Of a stretch of DNA of 64,000 bases, positions 1 to 9,529 are shown piece by piece. The notes beneath the pieces were generated by a model, which searched no databases, was not told the origin of the DNA, and saw nothing but the letters and a program-made list of their open reading frames with translations. How positions within the stretch are numbered: the stretch's first letter is position 1; every line of letters begins with the position of its first letter. Source of the stretch: Streptomyces sp. CA-278952 (GTDB lineage Bacteria; Actinomycetota; Actinomycetes; Streptomycetales; Streptomycetaceae); NCBI RefSeq assembly GCF_028747205.1, contig NZ_CP112880.1, positions 62,001 through 126,000 of the forward strand, in the 5' to 3' direction. A program made the position numbers and the translations under genes.

Positions 1-2460
1 GGCCTGATCGGCAGGGCCGAGGCGCTCGGCGAGCTCCGGGAGGTGCTGGGCGCGAACAGGCTGGTCACGCTCATCGGTCCGGGCGGGGTGGGCAAGACAC
101 AGCTGGCGCTATCGACCGCCGCGCAGGTCGGAGCCGAGTTCCCCGGCGGCGTACGGCTAGTCGAGTTCGGTGCGCTCGACCCCTCCCCGTCGAGCGCCGA
201 CCGGGGGAAGGGTGCAGCCGCCGCGCAGGTCGCGGTGCACGAGTTGCTCGGGTCGGTTCTCCGGGTCCGGGACGACACGGCCTCGGGACCGGGGTCCGGG
301 GGCGCGGCGCCCTCGATGACCATCCGGGTTGCCCAGGCGCTGGGCGAGCGGCCGGCGCTGCTGGTGTTCGACAACTGCGAGCATGTGGTCGGCCCGGTCG
401 CCGAGCTGACCGACCAACTCCTCAAGGCCGTGCCTGCCTTGAGGATCATGGCCACCAGTCAGGTGCCCCTGGGTATCACCGGCGAATACCTCCAGGAGGT
501 GCCGCCGCTGCGAGGGCCCGAGCCCACGGCGGAGCTCGACCCCGAGTCCGTACGCCGGTACAGCGCGGTGGAGCTGTTCGTGGCGCGGGCGACAGCGGCG
601 GCCCCGAATTTCGTACTCGGCGCGGGCAACGTCGAGGCGGTCGTCTCGATCTGCCGGCGCCTCGACGGCATTCCGCTGGCCCTGGAGATGGCTGCCACCC
701 GGGTGCGGGCGCTGGGGGTACGTGAGCTGGCGGCGCGCCTGGACGACCGGTTCCATCTGCTCGCGGTGGGCGCGCGCAGCGCCCCGGCGCGGCAGCGCAC
801 CCTGAGGGCCGTGATCGACTGGAGCTGGGAGCTGCTCGGCGACCAGGAACGGGTGGTGCTCGGGCGGCTGGCCGTACACGCCGACGGCTGCACCCTTGAC
901 GCCGCCGAGCAAATCTGCGCGGCGGAGGACCTGGACCGTACGGAGGTGCTCGACGTCGTCGCCCGGCTGGTGGACTGGTCACTGGTGGTCATGACCGACG
1001 GGACGGACGGGCCCCGGTACCAGCTGCTCGAATCGGTCACCGCATACTGCATCGAACGCCTCGTGGAGAAGGGCGAGTACGAGGACCTCCGGCGTAGGCA
1101 CTGCGACTACTACACCGGTCTGGCCGAGCGCGCCGAGCCGCATCTGCGGGGCCACGGCCAGCGGCAGTGGCTGCATCGCCTGGACGCCGAAACCGCGAAT
1201 CTGCGGACCGCGTTCGACTACGCGGCGCAGCTCGGCGACGCGGACTGCGCGCTGCGTCTCGCCAACGCCCTCAGCTGGTACTGGTACCTGCGCGGCCGGA
1301 GCAACGAGGCGAAGCGGTCTCTGACCGTGGCGCTGTCCCTCGGTGGGGCGGAGCCGGCCGCGGTGGCCAAGGCCACGGCCCTGCTGGGCGGCTTCAAGCT
1401 GGTGCTCGGCGGCGTCGGCGACCCGGTGGCGGAGTACCGCACGGCGCTGCGGCCGTACGAGGAGCTGGACGATCCGGGCGGGCGGGCGCGGGCCCAGTGG
1501 TTCCTCGGGTCCAGCCTCTACGGGATCGGCGACGTGGGGCCGAGCGAGGAGCTGGTCCACCGGGCGCTGGCCACCTTCCGGTCGCTCGGCGACCGCTGGG
1601 GTATGGCGGCGGCCCTGGGCAGCCGGACCTTCCACGCGAATCAGCGGGGCGACCTCAACGCGTTGCGGCGGGACGGCGAGCAGAGCCTCGCGCTCTTCCG
1701 TGAGCTGGGCGACCAGTGGGGGCAGCTCCAGGCATCGGTGCCGCTCGGGACGCTGGCCGAAACCGTGGGCGACTACCAGCGGGCCGGGCGGCTGTACCGG
1801 GAGGGCCTGCGGATGGCGGAGGACCTGGGGCTCTGGCCGCAGGCGTCTTTCCAGCTCTCAGGCCTCGGCCGGGTCTCGCTGCTGACCGGGGACCTGCCTC
1901 GGGCCGAGGAGTTCCATGAGCGCGCGGCACGGCTCGCTGCCGGGCAGTCGGACAGCTTCGGGGAGCAGTATGCCGAGATCGGCCTCGCCCTCGGGGCGCG
2001 CCGGGCGGGAGACCTCGGTGCGGCCGAGCGGCATCTGACCCGGGTGCTCGACCTGCACCGCCAGATGGGTTACGAGCCGGCCAGGCCCTCGGTGATCCTG
2101 GCCGAGCTGGGCTTCGTCGCGGAGGCCCGAGGCGATGCCCCGGCCGCCCTGGCCCTGCAACTGGACGCTCACGCCGCCGCCCGCGACACCGGGAACCCGC
2201 GGGCGGTGGCGCTGGCATTGGAGGGCCTGGCCGGGGCCCAGTCGCTGGCCGGCCACTCCGAGCACGCCGCCCGCCTGCTCGGGGCGGCCACGGCGGCCAG
2301 GCAGTCGGTCCAGGCGCCCCTGCGGGGCGGCGAGCGCTTCGACGTGGACCGCATCACCACCCGGGTCAGGGATGCGCTGGGCGAAACCCGCTACCAGGCC
2401 GAGTTCGAGCGGGGCAGCACACTGGCCCCGGAGGAGCATCTGCAGAACCCGCTCCCCTGA
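1..2460 (+). CDS. AfsR/SARP-like regulator, NB-ARC ATPase and TPR part (5' end outside window)
   Basis: The reading frame is already open at base 1 and codes for conserved sequence before the first ATG at 43, so the gene begins upstream. Visible parts are a nucleotide-binding site (P-loop GPGGVGKT at window residues 26-33), a Walker B-like LLVFDNCEH near residue 120, a GIPLAL motif near residue 225, and from about residue 400 a long alpha-helical region rich in tetratricopeptide-like repeats. This is the STAND ATPase plus TPR arrangement of large AfsR/SARP (BTAD) or LAL-type regulators. An N-terminal DNA-binding domain is expected upstream but is not visible. Such proteins activate secondary metabolism genes when ATP-bound or phosphorylated. 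AfsK-like kinases lie 1-6 kb downstream, which fits an AfsK/AfsR-type circuit, although the link is inferred. The family is clear; which subfamily is not. Confidence 0.85.
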   Translation, partial: GLIGRAEALGELREVLGANRLVTLIGPGGVGKTQLALSTAAQVGAEFPGGVRLVEFGALDPSPSSADRGKGAAAAQVAVHELLGSVLRVRDDTASGPGSGGAAPSMTIRVAQALGERPALLVFDNCEHVVGPVAELTDQLLKAVPALRIMATSQVPLGITGEYLQEVPPLRGPEPTAELDPESVRRYSAVELFVARATAAAPNFVLGAGNVEAVVSICRRLDGIPLALEMAATRVRALGVRELAARLDDRFHLLAVGARSAPARQRTLRAVIDWSWELLGDQERVVLGRLAVHADGCTLDAAEQICAAEDLDRTEVLDVVARLVDWSLVVMTDGTDGPRYQLLESVTAYCIERLVEKGEYEDLRRRHCDYYTGLAERAEPHLRGHGQRQWLHRLDAETANLRTAFDYAAQLGDADCALRLANALSWYWYLRGRSNEAKRSLTVALSLGGAEPAAVAKATALLGGFKLVLGGVGDPVAEYRTALRPYEELDDPGGRARAQWFLGSSLYGIGDVGPSEELVHRALATFRSLGDRWGMAAALGSRTFHANQRGDLNALRRDGEQSLALFRELGDQWGQLQASVPLGTLAETVGDYQRAGRLYREGLRMAEDLGLWPQASFQLSGLGRVSLLTGDLPRAEEFHERAARLAAGQSDSFGEQYAEIGLALGARRAGDLGAAERHLTRVLDLHRQMGYEPARPSVILAELGFVAEARGDAPAALALQLDAHAAARDTGNPRAVALALEGLAGAQSLAGHSEHAARLLGAATAARQSVQAPLRGGERFDVDRITTRVRDALGETRYQAEFERGSTLAPEEHLQNPLP

Positions 2461-2566
2461 CCTGGGTACAGAAGGCGCGCCAACCCCCTCTGGCCCATCC
2501 CCGCGCACAATCGCGACCGCCCCGGCAGCTGGACCTCCGAACCGGAAGACCACCACCGACGAAGAA

Positions 2567-2578
2567 AGGTCTAGACCT
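2567..2578. promoter_or_regulatory. perfect palindrome AGGTCTAGACCT, DasR-box-like
   Basis: The 12-bp perfect palindrome carries the GGTCTAGACC core of the DasR-responsive element known from Streptomyces chitinase and amino-sugar genes. The outer bases do not match that consensus. It overlaps the stop codon of the truncated IS630 transposase (2577-2579), so it marks the junction between element and flanking DNA. It may be the left-over promoter operator of a gene that the element displaced, or chance. Confidence 0.3.
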
Positions 2579-3470
2579 AAATGTGGCGGGTAAACGGAGC
2601 GAAGAGTTCCGGGGCACCCTGTGCCAGCAGCCACTTCTTGATTTCGGGCGTCTTGTGCGTCGCGTAGTTGTCGAGGATCAGGTGGACCTGAAGGCCGGCC
2701 GGGACTTCCCTGTCGAGCTTGGCCAGGAACTTCTTGAACTCGACGGCCCGGTGGCGGCGGTGGAGCGATCCGATCACCTTGCCCGTCGCGACTTCCGGGG
2801 CGGCGAAGAGAGTGGTGGTGCCGGCGCGGATGTAGTCGTGGCTTCGGCGCTCGGGAACCCCGGGCATCATCGGCAGGACCGGCTGGGACCGGTCCAGGGC
2901 CTGGATCTGCGACTTCTCGTCCACGCAGAGAACCAGAGCCTTCTCCGGCGGGTCGAGATAGAGGCCGACGACATCGCGGACCTTGTGGATGAAGAACGGG
3001 TCGATGAAGAACGGGTCGGTGGAGAGCTTGAAGGTCTGCGAGCGGTGCGGGGCCAGAGCGAACGCCCGCCAGATCCTGGATACCGTCGACTGCGACATGC
3101 CCGTCGCGGCGGCCATCGAGCGTGTCGACCAGTGCGTCGCGTTCTTCGGTGTCTCCTCGAGCGTTCTGACGATCACTCGTTCCACATCCACGTCGGTAAT
3201 CTTCCGCGGGACACCCGGCCTGGGCTCGTCACACAAGCCGTCCAAGCCGTTCTCCAGGGAACGCCGCCGCCAGGTGCGGACGGTGTCCGGCGCAACCCGC
3301 AGCCGACGGGACACCTCCATGATCGAGTGGCCGTCCGCGCACTCCAGCACGATCCGTGACCGCTGAGCCAGCGCCTGCGCGGTCGTCCGCCGACGCACCC
3401 AGCCCGCCAGCACAGCCCGTTGAGCATCGGTCAGTGACAACGGCGGAATCTTCGGCCCCGGACGACTCAT
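2577..3470 (-). pseudogene. IS630-family transposase, C-terminally truncated
   Basis: An N-terminal HTH region (about residues 14-140, numbered from a TTG 6 bp upstream) is followed by the IS630 DDE domain. The first catalytic Asp is in CVDEKSQ near residue 186 and the second in ILDNYATHKT near residue 269. The protein stops about 30 residues later at a TAG, just where members of the family continue into the NQVE motif carrying the third catalytic acid, so roughly 60 residues are missing. The ATG at 3470 is preferred over the upstream TTG at 3476. A 15-bp tandem duplication gives a repeated DPFFI peptide between the HTH and DDE parts. The element sits between the AfsR-like gene and the kinase pair. 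It is probably inactive because one member of the DDE triad is absent. Confidence 0.85.
2991..3018. repeat. 15-bp in-frame tandem duplication inside the IS630 transposase
   Basis: GAAGAACGGGTCGAT at 2991-3005 is followed directly by GAAGAACGGGTCG at 3006-3018. The copy inserts five residues (a second DPFFI) into a region that family members carry only once. It looks like a replication-slippage event. Confidence 0.8.
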
Positions 3471-3503
3471 AACCAACTAACGCCAAACCTCTGACCCAGG
3501 TCA

Positions 3504-5738
3504 CTAGAGGTACCCGGACACGACTGTTCCGTCCGAGAAGGTGACGTAGAGAATCCCGCCGACGGCGAGGCATTCGCCGTTCTCGAGCAGTTCATCCGTC
3601 TCCCAGTCCTTCGGTCCGGGGTACTGCGCGGTGAGGGCTTCCCCGGACGACACGGCGAACTTCATGATCTCCGCTCCGTTGACCAGGATGAGCCGGTCGT
3701 CCGCGAAGTACAGCGGTCCGGGGTTGCCATCCAGGTACTCCACGGACTCGGACCACAAGGTCCGCCCGGTGGCCAAGTTATGCAGGGAGACGGTCTTTCC
3801 GTCGCCGATCGCCAGTAGGCCGCCGGGCCCGAGCGCGGGGCTGGACCTCATATGGCGACCCCGGCCTATCAGCGAACGCCGCTTCAGTGTGCGCGCGTCC
3901 AGAATGTGCACACCGCCCCGCTCGTCGGCACCCACACACACCAGCCGGCCGTCGCGCACCTGCCCCCACTCGCAGGAGACGCCGTCGCTGTCGACGCGGT
4001 CGCCCCCCGTCCGTGCGTCGTAGGAGACCAGCCCCTCGAGGAGCCGTGGCACGTAGACACGGCCTCCGGCCACCAGCGGCTGCTGGGGGCCGCCGGGAAC
4101 GGGAATGCGCCACAGCTCTCGTCCGCCGCCCCCTCGTCCTTCGTCTCCGGAATCCAGCTTTCGCGCCGTGAGCAGCCCCGTCCCGTCGCCGTTGAAGGGG
4201 CCTGCGTAGACGGAGTACATGACCCCGTCTAGCGTCTCCGCACCGCCCATCGTGTAGCGGCCGGGCGGCGGGTCATGATGGGCGACCCGGACGCCGTCCC
4301 GGACGCGGTATCCGTCCGTCCCCCGGGGGCCGTTGACGTATGCCACGCCCGCGACAACGCCGAGGTTGGCGGCGGTGGCTCCCGCTGCCGAGGTGTCACC
4401 TCTGTGCGACCAGAGCGTATGGCCGTAATTTGCGTCCAGGGCGGTCAGTGCTCCCCCCTTGCTCGCGCACAGCAGGACTGTGCCGTCGAGCGCGCACGGC
4501 CCGGTCCGCGTCTGGGCACGGCCGGTCCAGGGGGACCAGTACGCCGGGCGGTGCAGCCGGGACACGGCTCCCTTCCCGAAGTCCCTCGGTCGTCCCTCCC
4601 CTGTGTACGGGGCTAGATGGGCGGGCAGGGCGGCGGCGTGCTTCTTCGGCGTGGGCTTCTCCGGTTCGTCGGCCGAGACGACCAGAAGTGCCGCGGTGAC
4701 GCTCAGCATCCTGAGCGCTGCGCGCAGCGCCTGGCGCGGTTTTCGCTGCGCCGACGCCGGCCGGATAGCGTTGCCCTGCAGCGTCGGCGAGTGCGGGACC
4801 GGTGCGTTCCGGTCAGCGGTCGTCAGAGGCGCCATGAGCGCCGCGCCACACCGCCGGGCCGCCTCCTCATCCCCGGCGATCAGCGCCCGGACGCCGGGCG
4901 CCCAGGGGAACGCGCCGGCCGGCACCGCCCACTGCTCGGCGATCCACTCCGGGGTCGCCCGCCCGGCCGGGCGTATATGCAGACACCGCGTGAGCACGGG
5001 GCGTAGTCCGGCCGGGACATCCGTCAGCAGCTCCGCGATCCGGTCGTCCTTCTCCCGGGCCTCCCGGATGAAGGCGAACGGATTCCGTCCCGTCGCGGCG
5101 AAGTACAGCGATATGCCGAGCGAGAACACATCGGTGGCGGCCGTGAGACTCTGCCTGCCGGCGAGCTGCTCCGGCGCCATGAAGCTCTTCGTCCCCACCG
5201 GCGTCCCCGCCCGGGTCAGCGCCGAGGCGTCGAACGCGCGGGCGACCCCGAAGTCGATGAGCCGGGGGCCGTCGGCGGAGAGCAAGATGTTGTCGGGTTT
5301 GAGGTCCCGGTGCAGCAGACCGGCGGCGTGAACCCCGCGCAGCGCGTCGGCGAGCGCCGCGCCCAGGGCCCGGACCGCCGGTTCATCCAGCGGCCCTCTC
5401 CGGCCGACCGCTTCCGCGAGTGAGGGGCCCGGTACGTATGTGGTGGCCAGCCAGGGGTCCTCGTCGTCGGCGCGGCCGTCCACCAGGGCGGCAGTGTACG
5501 GGGAGCGGACGGCCCGGGCGGCGGCGTACTCCCGGGCGAAACGGCGCCGGAACCGGCTGTCCAGCTCCAGGTCTCCGCGGATCGTCTTCACCGCGACCAT
5601 GCGCGCCGGGTCGGCGGTGAGGGCGGTGGCGTGGCAGGCCAGGTGTACCTCGCCCATGCCGCCGCTACCGAGCCGGCCGAGTAACCGGTAGGGGCCGACC
5701 TGCCGGGCCGGGCGATCCGGGGGAAAGGGTTCCAGCAC
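3504..5738 (-). CDS. Ser/Thr protein kinase with PQQ-like beta-propeller sensor (AfsK-like), second gene of pair
   Basis: 744 residues. An N-terminal Hanks-type kinase domain (about 15-270) has the glycine loop LGSGGMGEV, the ATP-anchoring Lys at about 51 in VAVKT, HRDLKPDN at 143-150, DFG at 162-164 and an APEQ activation-segment motif. All catalytic residues are present. A proline-rich, basic linker leads to a short hydrophobic stretch near residue 345, weaker than a normal membrane span. The rest (about 390-744) is made of repeats such as ALDANYGHTLW, typical of PQQ/BamB-type propellers that face outside the membrane. This is the AfsK layout of Streptomyces. The GTG at 5738 has GGCGGAG upstream and lies 11 bp after the stop of the upstream kinase, so the two are one operon. 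The 3' end lies 34 bp from the IS630 remnant. Ligand and substrates cannot be deduced. Confidence 0.9.
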   Translation of the reverse strand: MLEPFPPDRPARQVGPYRLLGRLGSGGMGEVHLACHATALTADPARMVAVKTIRGDLELDSRFRRRFAREYAAARAVRSPYTAALVDGRADDEDPWLATTYVPGPSLAEAVGRRGPLDEPAVRALGAALADALRGVHAAGLLHRDLKPDNILLSADGPRLIDFGVARAFDASALTRAGTPVGTKSFMAPEQLAGRQSLTAATDVFSLGISLYFAATGRNPFAFIREAREKDDRIAELLTDVPAGLRPVLTRCLHIRPAGRATPEWIAEQWAVPAGAFPWAPGVRALIAGDEEAARRCGAALMAPLTTADRNAPVPHSPTLQGNAIRPASAQRKPRQALRAALRMLSVTAALLVVSADEPEKPTPKKHAAALPAHLAPYTGEGRPRDFGKGAVSRLHRPAYWSPWTGRAQTRTGPCALDGTVLLCASKGGALTALDANYGHTLWSHRGDTSAAGATAANLGVVAGVAYVNGPRGTDGYRVRDGVRVAHHDPPPGRYTMGGAETLDGVMYSVYAGPFNGDGTGLLTARKLDSGDEGRGGGGRELWRIPVPGGPQQPLVAGGRVYVPRLLEGLVSYDARTGGDRVDSDGVSCEWGQVRDGRLVCVGADERGGVHILDARTLKRRSLIGRGRHMRSSPALGPGGLLAIGDGKTVSLHNLATGRTLWSESVEYLDGNPGPLYFADDRLILVNGAEIMKFAVSSGEALTAQYPGPKDWETDELLENGECLAVGGILYVTFSDGTVVSGYL

Positions 5739-5749
5739 AGTGGCTCCGC

Positions 5750-8179
5750 CTACTCCGGCAGGGGTACGGAGACGACGGTCCCCTTGTCGTAGACGATCAG
5801 GAGGGCGTTCCCCAGCGGGATCATGACGGGCGGTCTGATCTCCCGCGCCAGGTTGGTTCCGCCCATGGGGTCGTACCGGTCCTCCGGGCGCGGGCCGGGC
5901 GCCCCTTTCACCGGCACCACATGTTCCCGCCCGGGACGCCCGCCCGCCGTCAACGGAATGATGCGCAGGGCCGAATGGTCCGCGTACAGGAGAGCATCAC
6001 CGACGATCATCGGATCGGTGAACTCTTGGCCCTGGCCGGCCGGCCCGAGGAAGGAGCTCACGCCGGGCCGGAGCGGATACCGGCCGCGCTCCGCGCCGGT
6101 GCGCGGATCGAGCAGGACTACTGCCGGAGTCGTCATCCCCTCCTCCGTCTCCATCGTTCCGGAGCCCGGGTCGAGGACGACAGCGGCCCGGTCGTCGACG
6201 GCGGCGAGCCGGGCGAGTTCCCCCATCGGCGGCCCCTTCGGCGATATCGGCCGACCGGCCGGCTGGAGGGTGACGGCGTCGAGCCGGTGCAGGAGCAGGC
6301 GGCCGGGGCCGGTGTCCTGGCCCTTCCGGTGAGAGCAGAACGCGGTCCGTCCCGCGACCGCCAGCACGTCGCACTCCTTGGCCTCGCTCCTCACCTGGCC
6401 GCGTGCGGCGCCTGTACGCCCGTCGTAGGAAACGAGGCCGCCGTTGCTCAGCGCGTAGATCAGACCGTCGGCGTACGCGACGGGCTCGAAGTCCCGCATG
6501 TGGGCACGGCTGAGCTCCTCCGTGGCGAGAGTCCTCGTCCAGAGCTTTCGGCCGTCCGACAGGGCGAAGGCCGTCATCGCGAAGTGGGGAGTGGCGCTGG
6601 ACGCCGCCTTCTTCTGCGGGGTCACCGCGAACACCATGCCGTCGCCGACCAGCGGACGGGACCGGGCGGCGAGCGCACCCGTCGCTTCCCGCTCCCAGCG
6701 GAGCTTCCCGGTGCGCGCCTCGCGTATCTGGAGCCAGCCGTCTGTGCTGAGGACGACGTACCGGCCGTGGACTGTCGGCTGGGTGCTCCCTGCCGGGTAG
6801 ACGGTGGAGCCCGTCGGACTGATGGAGGCGTACGTGTCGGGGTCGTACCGGCCGATGGTCCACAGCGTCCGCCCCCGGGCGGGATCCAGCGCGGTATAAG
6901 TGCCGTCCGTGAGTCGGCAGACGAGCACCTCCGCCCCGGCGGCGCAGCCCATCGCGGGCCCTGCGAGCCCGGCGCGCCACGGCCGCCATCCTGCCGGGGT
7001 GCCACGGGGGCCCGGCGGCAGGACGCGGGAGGAATCGGCCGTGCCACGGTCGTCGACACCGGCCGGCTGCGCCACGCCACCCGGTTGGGCCGGGGCTGGG
7101 TCCGTACCTCCCCCCTCGGGACCGGCCCGCCACAGCCAGATACCCGTGCCGGCCACCGACACCAGCGCGAGGGTCAGGGCCAGGGCCGCCCGCCGCCTCC
7201 GGCACCCGTTCCATGCCTCCGGAAATCGGGGCACGACCTCGTCCTGCGCTTCCGGAGGCCCTGGAGCAAGGAGAGGCGCCTCCCGTGCGCACACCTCCCT
7301 GGCCTCCCGCCGGTACTCCTCAATATGCTCCTGTACGGGGTTCGGCCAGCCGGCCCACCGGGCGTCTGCGCCCCACCACTCCACCAGTTCCTCGGGCCGG
7401 GGGCGGCGGTCCGGAATCGGGTCCAGACAGCGCCCGATGGCGTCCCTGAGCCCGTCGGGCACCGCGTCGAGCGCTGGGAGCCCTGCGGAGATCCGGTGCT
7501 GTACGGCGGCGGCCGGTCCGCTGCCGAACGGCTTCGCACCGGTCGCCGCGAAGCACAGCAGCGCGCCCAGGCTGAACACGTCCGACCGGGGGGTCGCCCC
7601 CCGGCTGTTCCGCAGATGCTCCGGGGACATGAAGTCGGGTGTGCCGAGCAGTACATCGCCCTCGCTGGTGGTGGTGCCTCCGGGCGTGCGGGCGAGACCG
7701 AAGTCGATGAGGAGCGCCCGGTCGCGGTCAAGTAGCACATTGCCCGGCTTCACATCACGGTGGACGATTCCCACGGCATGCAGTGCCCCAAGGGCCCGAG
7801 CGAGATCAGCGCCGAGAGCCCGAACCGCGTCCTCGGGCAGCGGTCCGCCGCGCCGGAGGGCGGCGCCCAGGGTGGGCCCCGCGACATAGCGGGTGGCCAG
7901 CCAGGGCGGGTCGGCGTCTGCGTCGGCCGCCACCGGCACGGCGAAACAGGGGCCCCGTACGGTACCGGCCAGGTCCGTCTCCCGCCGGAACCGCTCACGG
8001 AAGGAGAGGACGTCTGCCAGATGCGGGCGCATCGTCTTCACAGCCACCAGCGCGTCCGGCCGGTATTCCCCCTCCCGGCAACCGAGATGGACATCGCCCA
8101 TCCCGCCACCGCCGAGTCGGGCCAGCACCGTATAGGGACCGATCTGCCGCGGGGATGTGACTCCGAGCGCTCTCAGCAC
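5750..8179 (-). CDS. Ser/Thr protein kinase with PQQ-like beta-propeller sensor (AfsK-like), first gene of pair
   Basis: 809 residues. The kinase domain spans about 14-275, with glycine loop LGGGGMGDV, Lys 48 in VAVKT, HRDVKPGN at 140-147, DFG at 159-161 and the motif SPEH. A clear single transmembrane helix at about 335-352 follows a run of arginines, giving an N-in, C-out topology. Downstream are propeller-type repeats (for example ALDPARGRTLW and LVSYDGRTG). The start is the GTG at 8179, preceded by AAGGGGG about 8 bases upstream. It is followed 11 bp later by a paralogous kinase, so the pair probably arose by tandem duplication and is co-transcribed from the 124-bp divergent spacer at 8180-8303. 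AfsK-type kinases phosphorylate AfsR-like regulators; one such regulator gene ends at 2460. Confidence 0.92.
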   Translation of the reverse strand: MLRALGVTSPRQIGPYTVLARLGGGGMGDVHLGCREGEYRPDALVAVKTMRPHLADVLSFRERFRRETDLAGTVRGPCFAVPVAADADADPPWLATRYVAGPTLGAALRRGGPLPEDAVRALGADLARALGALHAVGIVHRDVKPGNVLLDRDRALLIDFGLARTPGGTTTSEGDVLLGTPDFMSPEHLRNSRGATPRSDVFSLGALLCFAATGAKPFGSGPAAAVQHRISAGLPALDAVPDGLRDAIGRCLDPIPDRRPRPEELVEWWGADARWAGWPNPVQEHIEEYRREAREVCAREAPLLAPGPPEAQDEVVPRFPEAWNGCRRRRAALALTLALVSVAGTGIWLWRAGPEGGGTDPAPAQPGGVAQPAGVDDRGTADSSRVLPPGPRGTPAGWRPWRAGLAGPAMGCAAGAEVLVCRLTDGTYTALDPARGRTLWTIGRYDPDTYASISPTGSTVYPAGSTQPTVHGRYVVLSTDGWLQIREARTGKLRWEREATGALAARSRPLVGDGMVFAVTPQKKAASSATPHFAMTAFALSDGRKLWTRTLATEELSRAHMRDFEPVAYADGLIYALSNGGLVSYDGRTGAARGQVRSEAKECDVLAVAGRTAFCSHRKGQDTGPGRLLLHRLDAVTLQPAGRPISPKGPPMGELARLAAVDDRAAVVLDPGSGTMETEEGMTTPAVVLLDPRTGAERGRYPLRPGVSSFLGPAGQGQEFTDPMIVGDALLYADHSALRIIPLTAGGRPGREHVVPVKGAPGPRPEDRYDPMGGTNLAREIRPPVMIPLGNALLIVYDKGTVVSVPLPE

Positions 8180-8303
8180 GGCCCGCCCCCTTCATGGCCT
8201 CCCGCCGACGGGGACGCCAACGTACGCTCTGATCAACCTACCGGACACGGAGGCGAGTTAGCCGACTCTGCAAACGAGTCGCCCGCTTCCGGAAAGGGGA
8301 CGT

Positions 8304-8921
8304 GTGGCAGACATCGGGGCACTATATGGAGCGATCGGGGCACTCGTGGGTGCTGGACTCACCGCCCTCGGCGGGGTCTACGGCCCACTGCGGCTGCACC
8401 GGCGCCAGTCGCTGAAACAGGAGAGCGAGAAGCTGGCGCTCTGGCGGGAGGCCGAGACCGCCCGCCTACTGCTGATCAGAGTGACGAGCCGGGCCTGGCT
8501 CGACGCACTGGACCGTGCCGTCCAGGAACTCGACGCCTGTCGGCCGACGGATCTGGAGCGGTTCGACGAGGAGACCGTGCGGCTGGGCCAGGAGGCGTAC
8601 AAAGCGGGAATCGATCTGCGGGACGATTCGTTCGAGCTGCCCCGCGAGCTGAGCGCCCCACCCCGGGGCGCCGGGGAGGCGGACGTCCTGGCAGCCGGGA
8701 CCCGCTCCCGGCTGCTGGGGCATCTACGCGAGAGCAATCGGCTGATCCGGGCCGAGCTCCTGCGCCACTCCGTGGGTGAAGGCACCCTGATGCACACCGT
8801 GGACCCGGAGGTCCGCGCGACGCTGGAGCGGACCAGAGAGGCACGGGCGGCGGTGAATAGCCTGCTGCGGGCGCGGCACGGTGAACTCAACGGTGATGCC
8901 CAGGGAGTCTTGGAGTGGTGA
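8304..8921 (+). CDS. small N-terminally membrane-anchored helical protein, function unknown
   Basis: 205 residues. The GTG start at 8304 is chosen because AAAGGGGA lies at 8293-8300. Residues about 4-27 are a glycine/alanine-rich hydrophobic helix. The remainder is soluble, charged and strongly helical (many E, R and L; no Cys or recognisable catalytic motif) and could form coiled coils. It is divergent from the kinase pair and shares its promoter spacer, so it may be co-regulated with them or be a kinase partner, but nothing in the sequence proves that. No family is recognised. Confidence 0.7.
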   Translation: MADIGALYGAIGALVGAGLTALGGVYGPLRLHRRQSLKQESEKLALWREAETARLLLIRVTSRAWLDALDRAVQELDACRPTDLERFDEETVRLGQEAYKAGIDLRDDSFELPRELSAPPRGAGEADVLAAGTRSRLLGHLRESNRLIRAELLRHSVGEGTLMHTVDPEVRATLERTREARAAVNSLLRARHGELNGDAQGVLEW

Positions 8922-9529
8922 TCGGGGCCGTCCTGACGCTCCGTCCGTTCCAGCGCCGATCGTTCTCGGCGTAGTACTGCAACCGAGCTGACGGGTGGCC
9001 TGCCACGCGGTGGACCCAGGCCCGTTGCCCGGCAGCCGGAACCGGCCTGATCAGGGCACCCGATCCAGACCGCCCACCACCGTTCCACGCCGGTGCCCAA
9101 CCAAGCACCCCAAGGCTAGCGCCCCGCACACCGGACGAACGGCACAGCCATGACGGTGACCAGGACCGCGGCGATCAGCCGGGCGGCCAGGGCACCAGCT
9201 CCGGCGACGTCCGCCAGAACAAGTCCGAGGCCGTTGCCGACGCCGAGACCACCGCCACGATCAAGCTGCCGCCCATTGCGCGGCCCATAGCCCCGGAAGC
9301 CGTGCGTGCGGATGCGGGATGAGTCGGTGCGGCACCGGAGTCGATCAGAAAGTCCTTCCTCTTGGCGCTCACGGTGAAGGCGATCCGGCCACCGACGTCG
9401 GCGGTGCTTTCCAGCCTCGCCCGACCACCACTCAGGAACGTCGTGCGCGCGGACAATCGCCCAGTACACCCATCGGCGCATCGGACTATAGAGGCCGAGC
9501 CCGATGCCACGGCACCAACAGGGCCGGAT
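8922..9529. other. 608-bp spacer without a credible intact gene
   Basis: On the minus strand, two frames give fragments that read like decayed coding sequence: a piece with VGGRIAFTVSAKRKDFLID around 9330-9410, and a hydrophobic stretch ending in a stop near 9117. They lie in different frames with no ribosome site or shared start. I read this as residue of a broken gene next to the IS remnant. Confidence 0.4.

Noticed and set aside
5921..7735. 604-codon plus-strand open frame
   Set aside because: Antisense shadow of the kinase gene at 5750-8179; no domain pattern or ribosome site.
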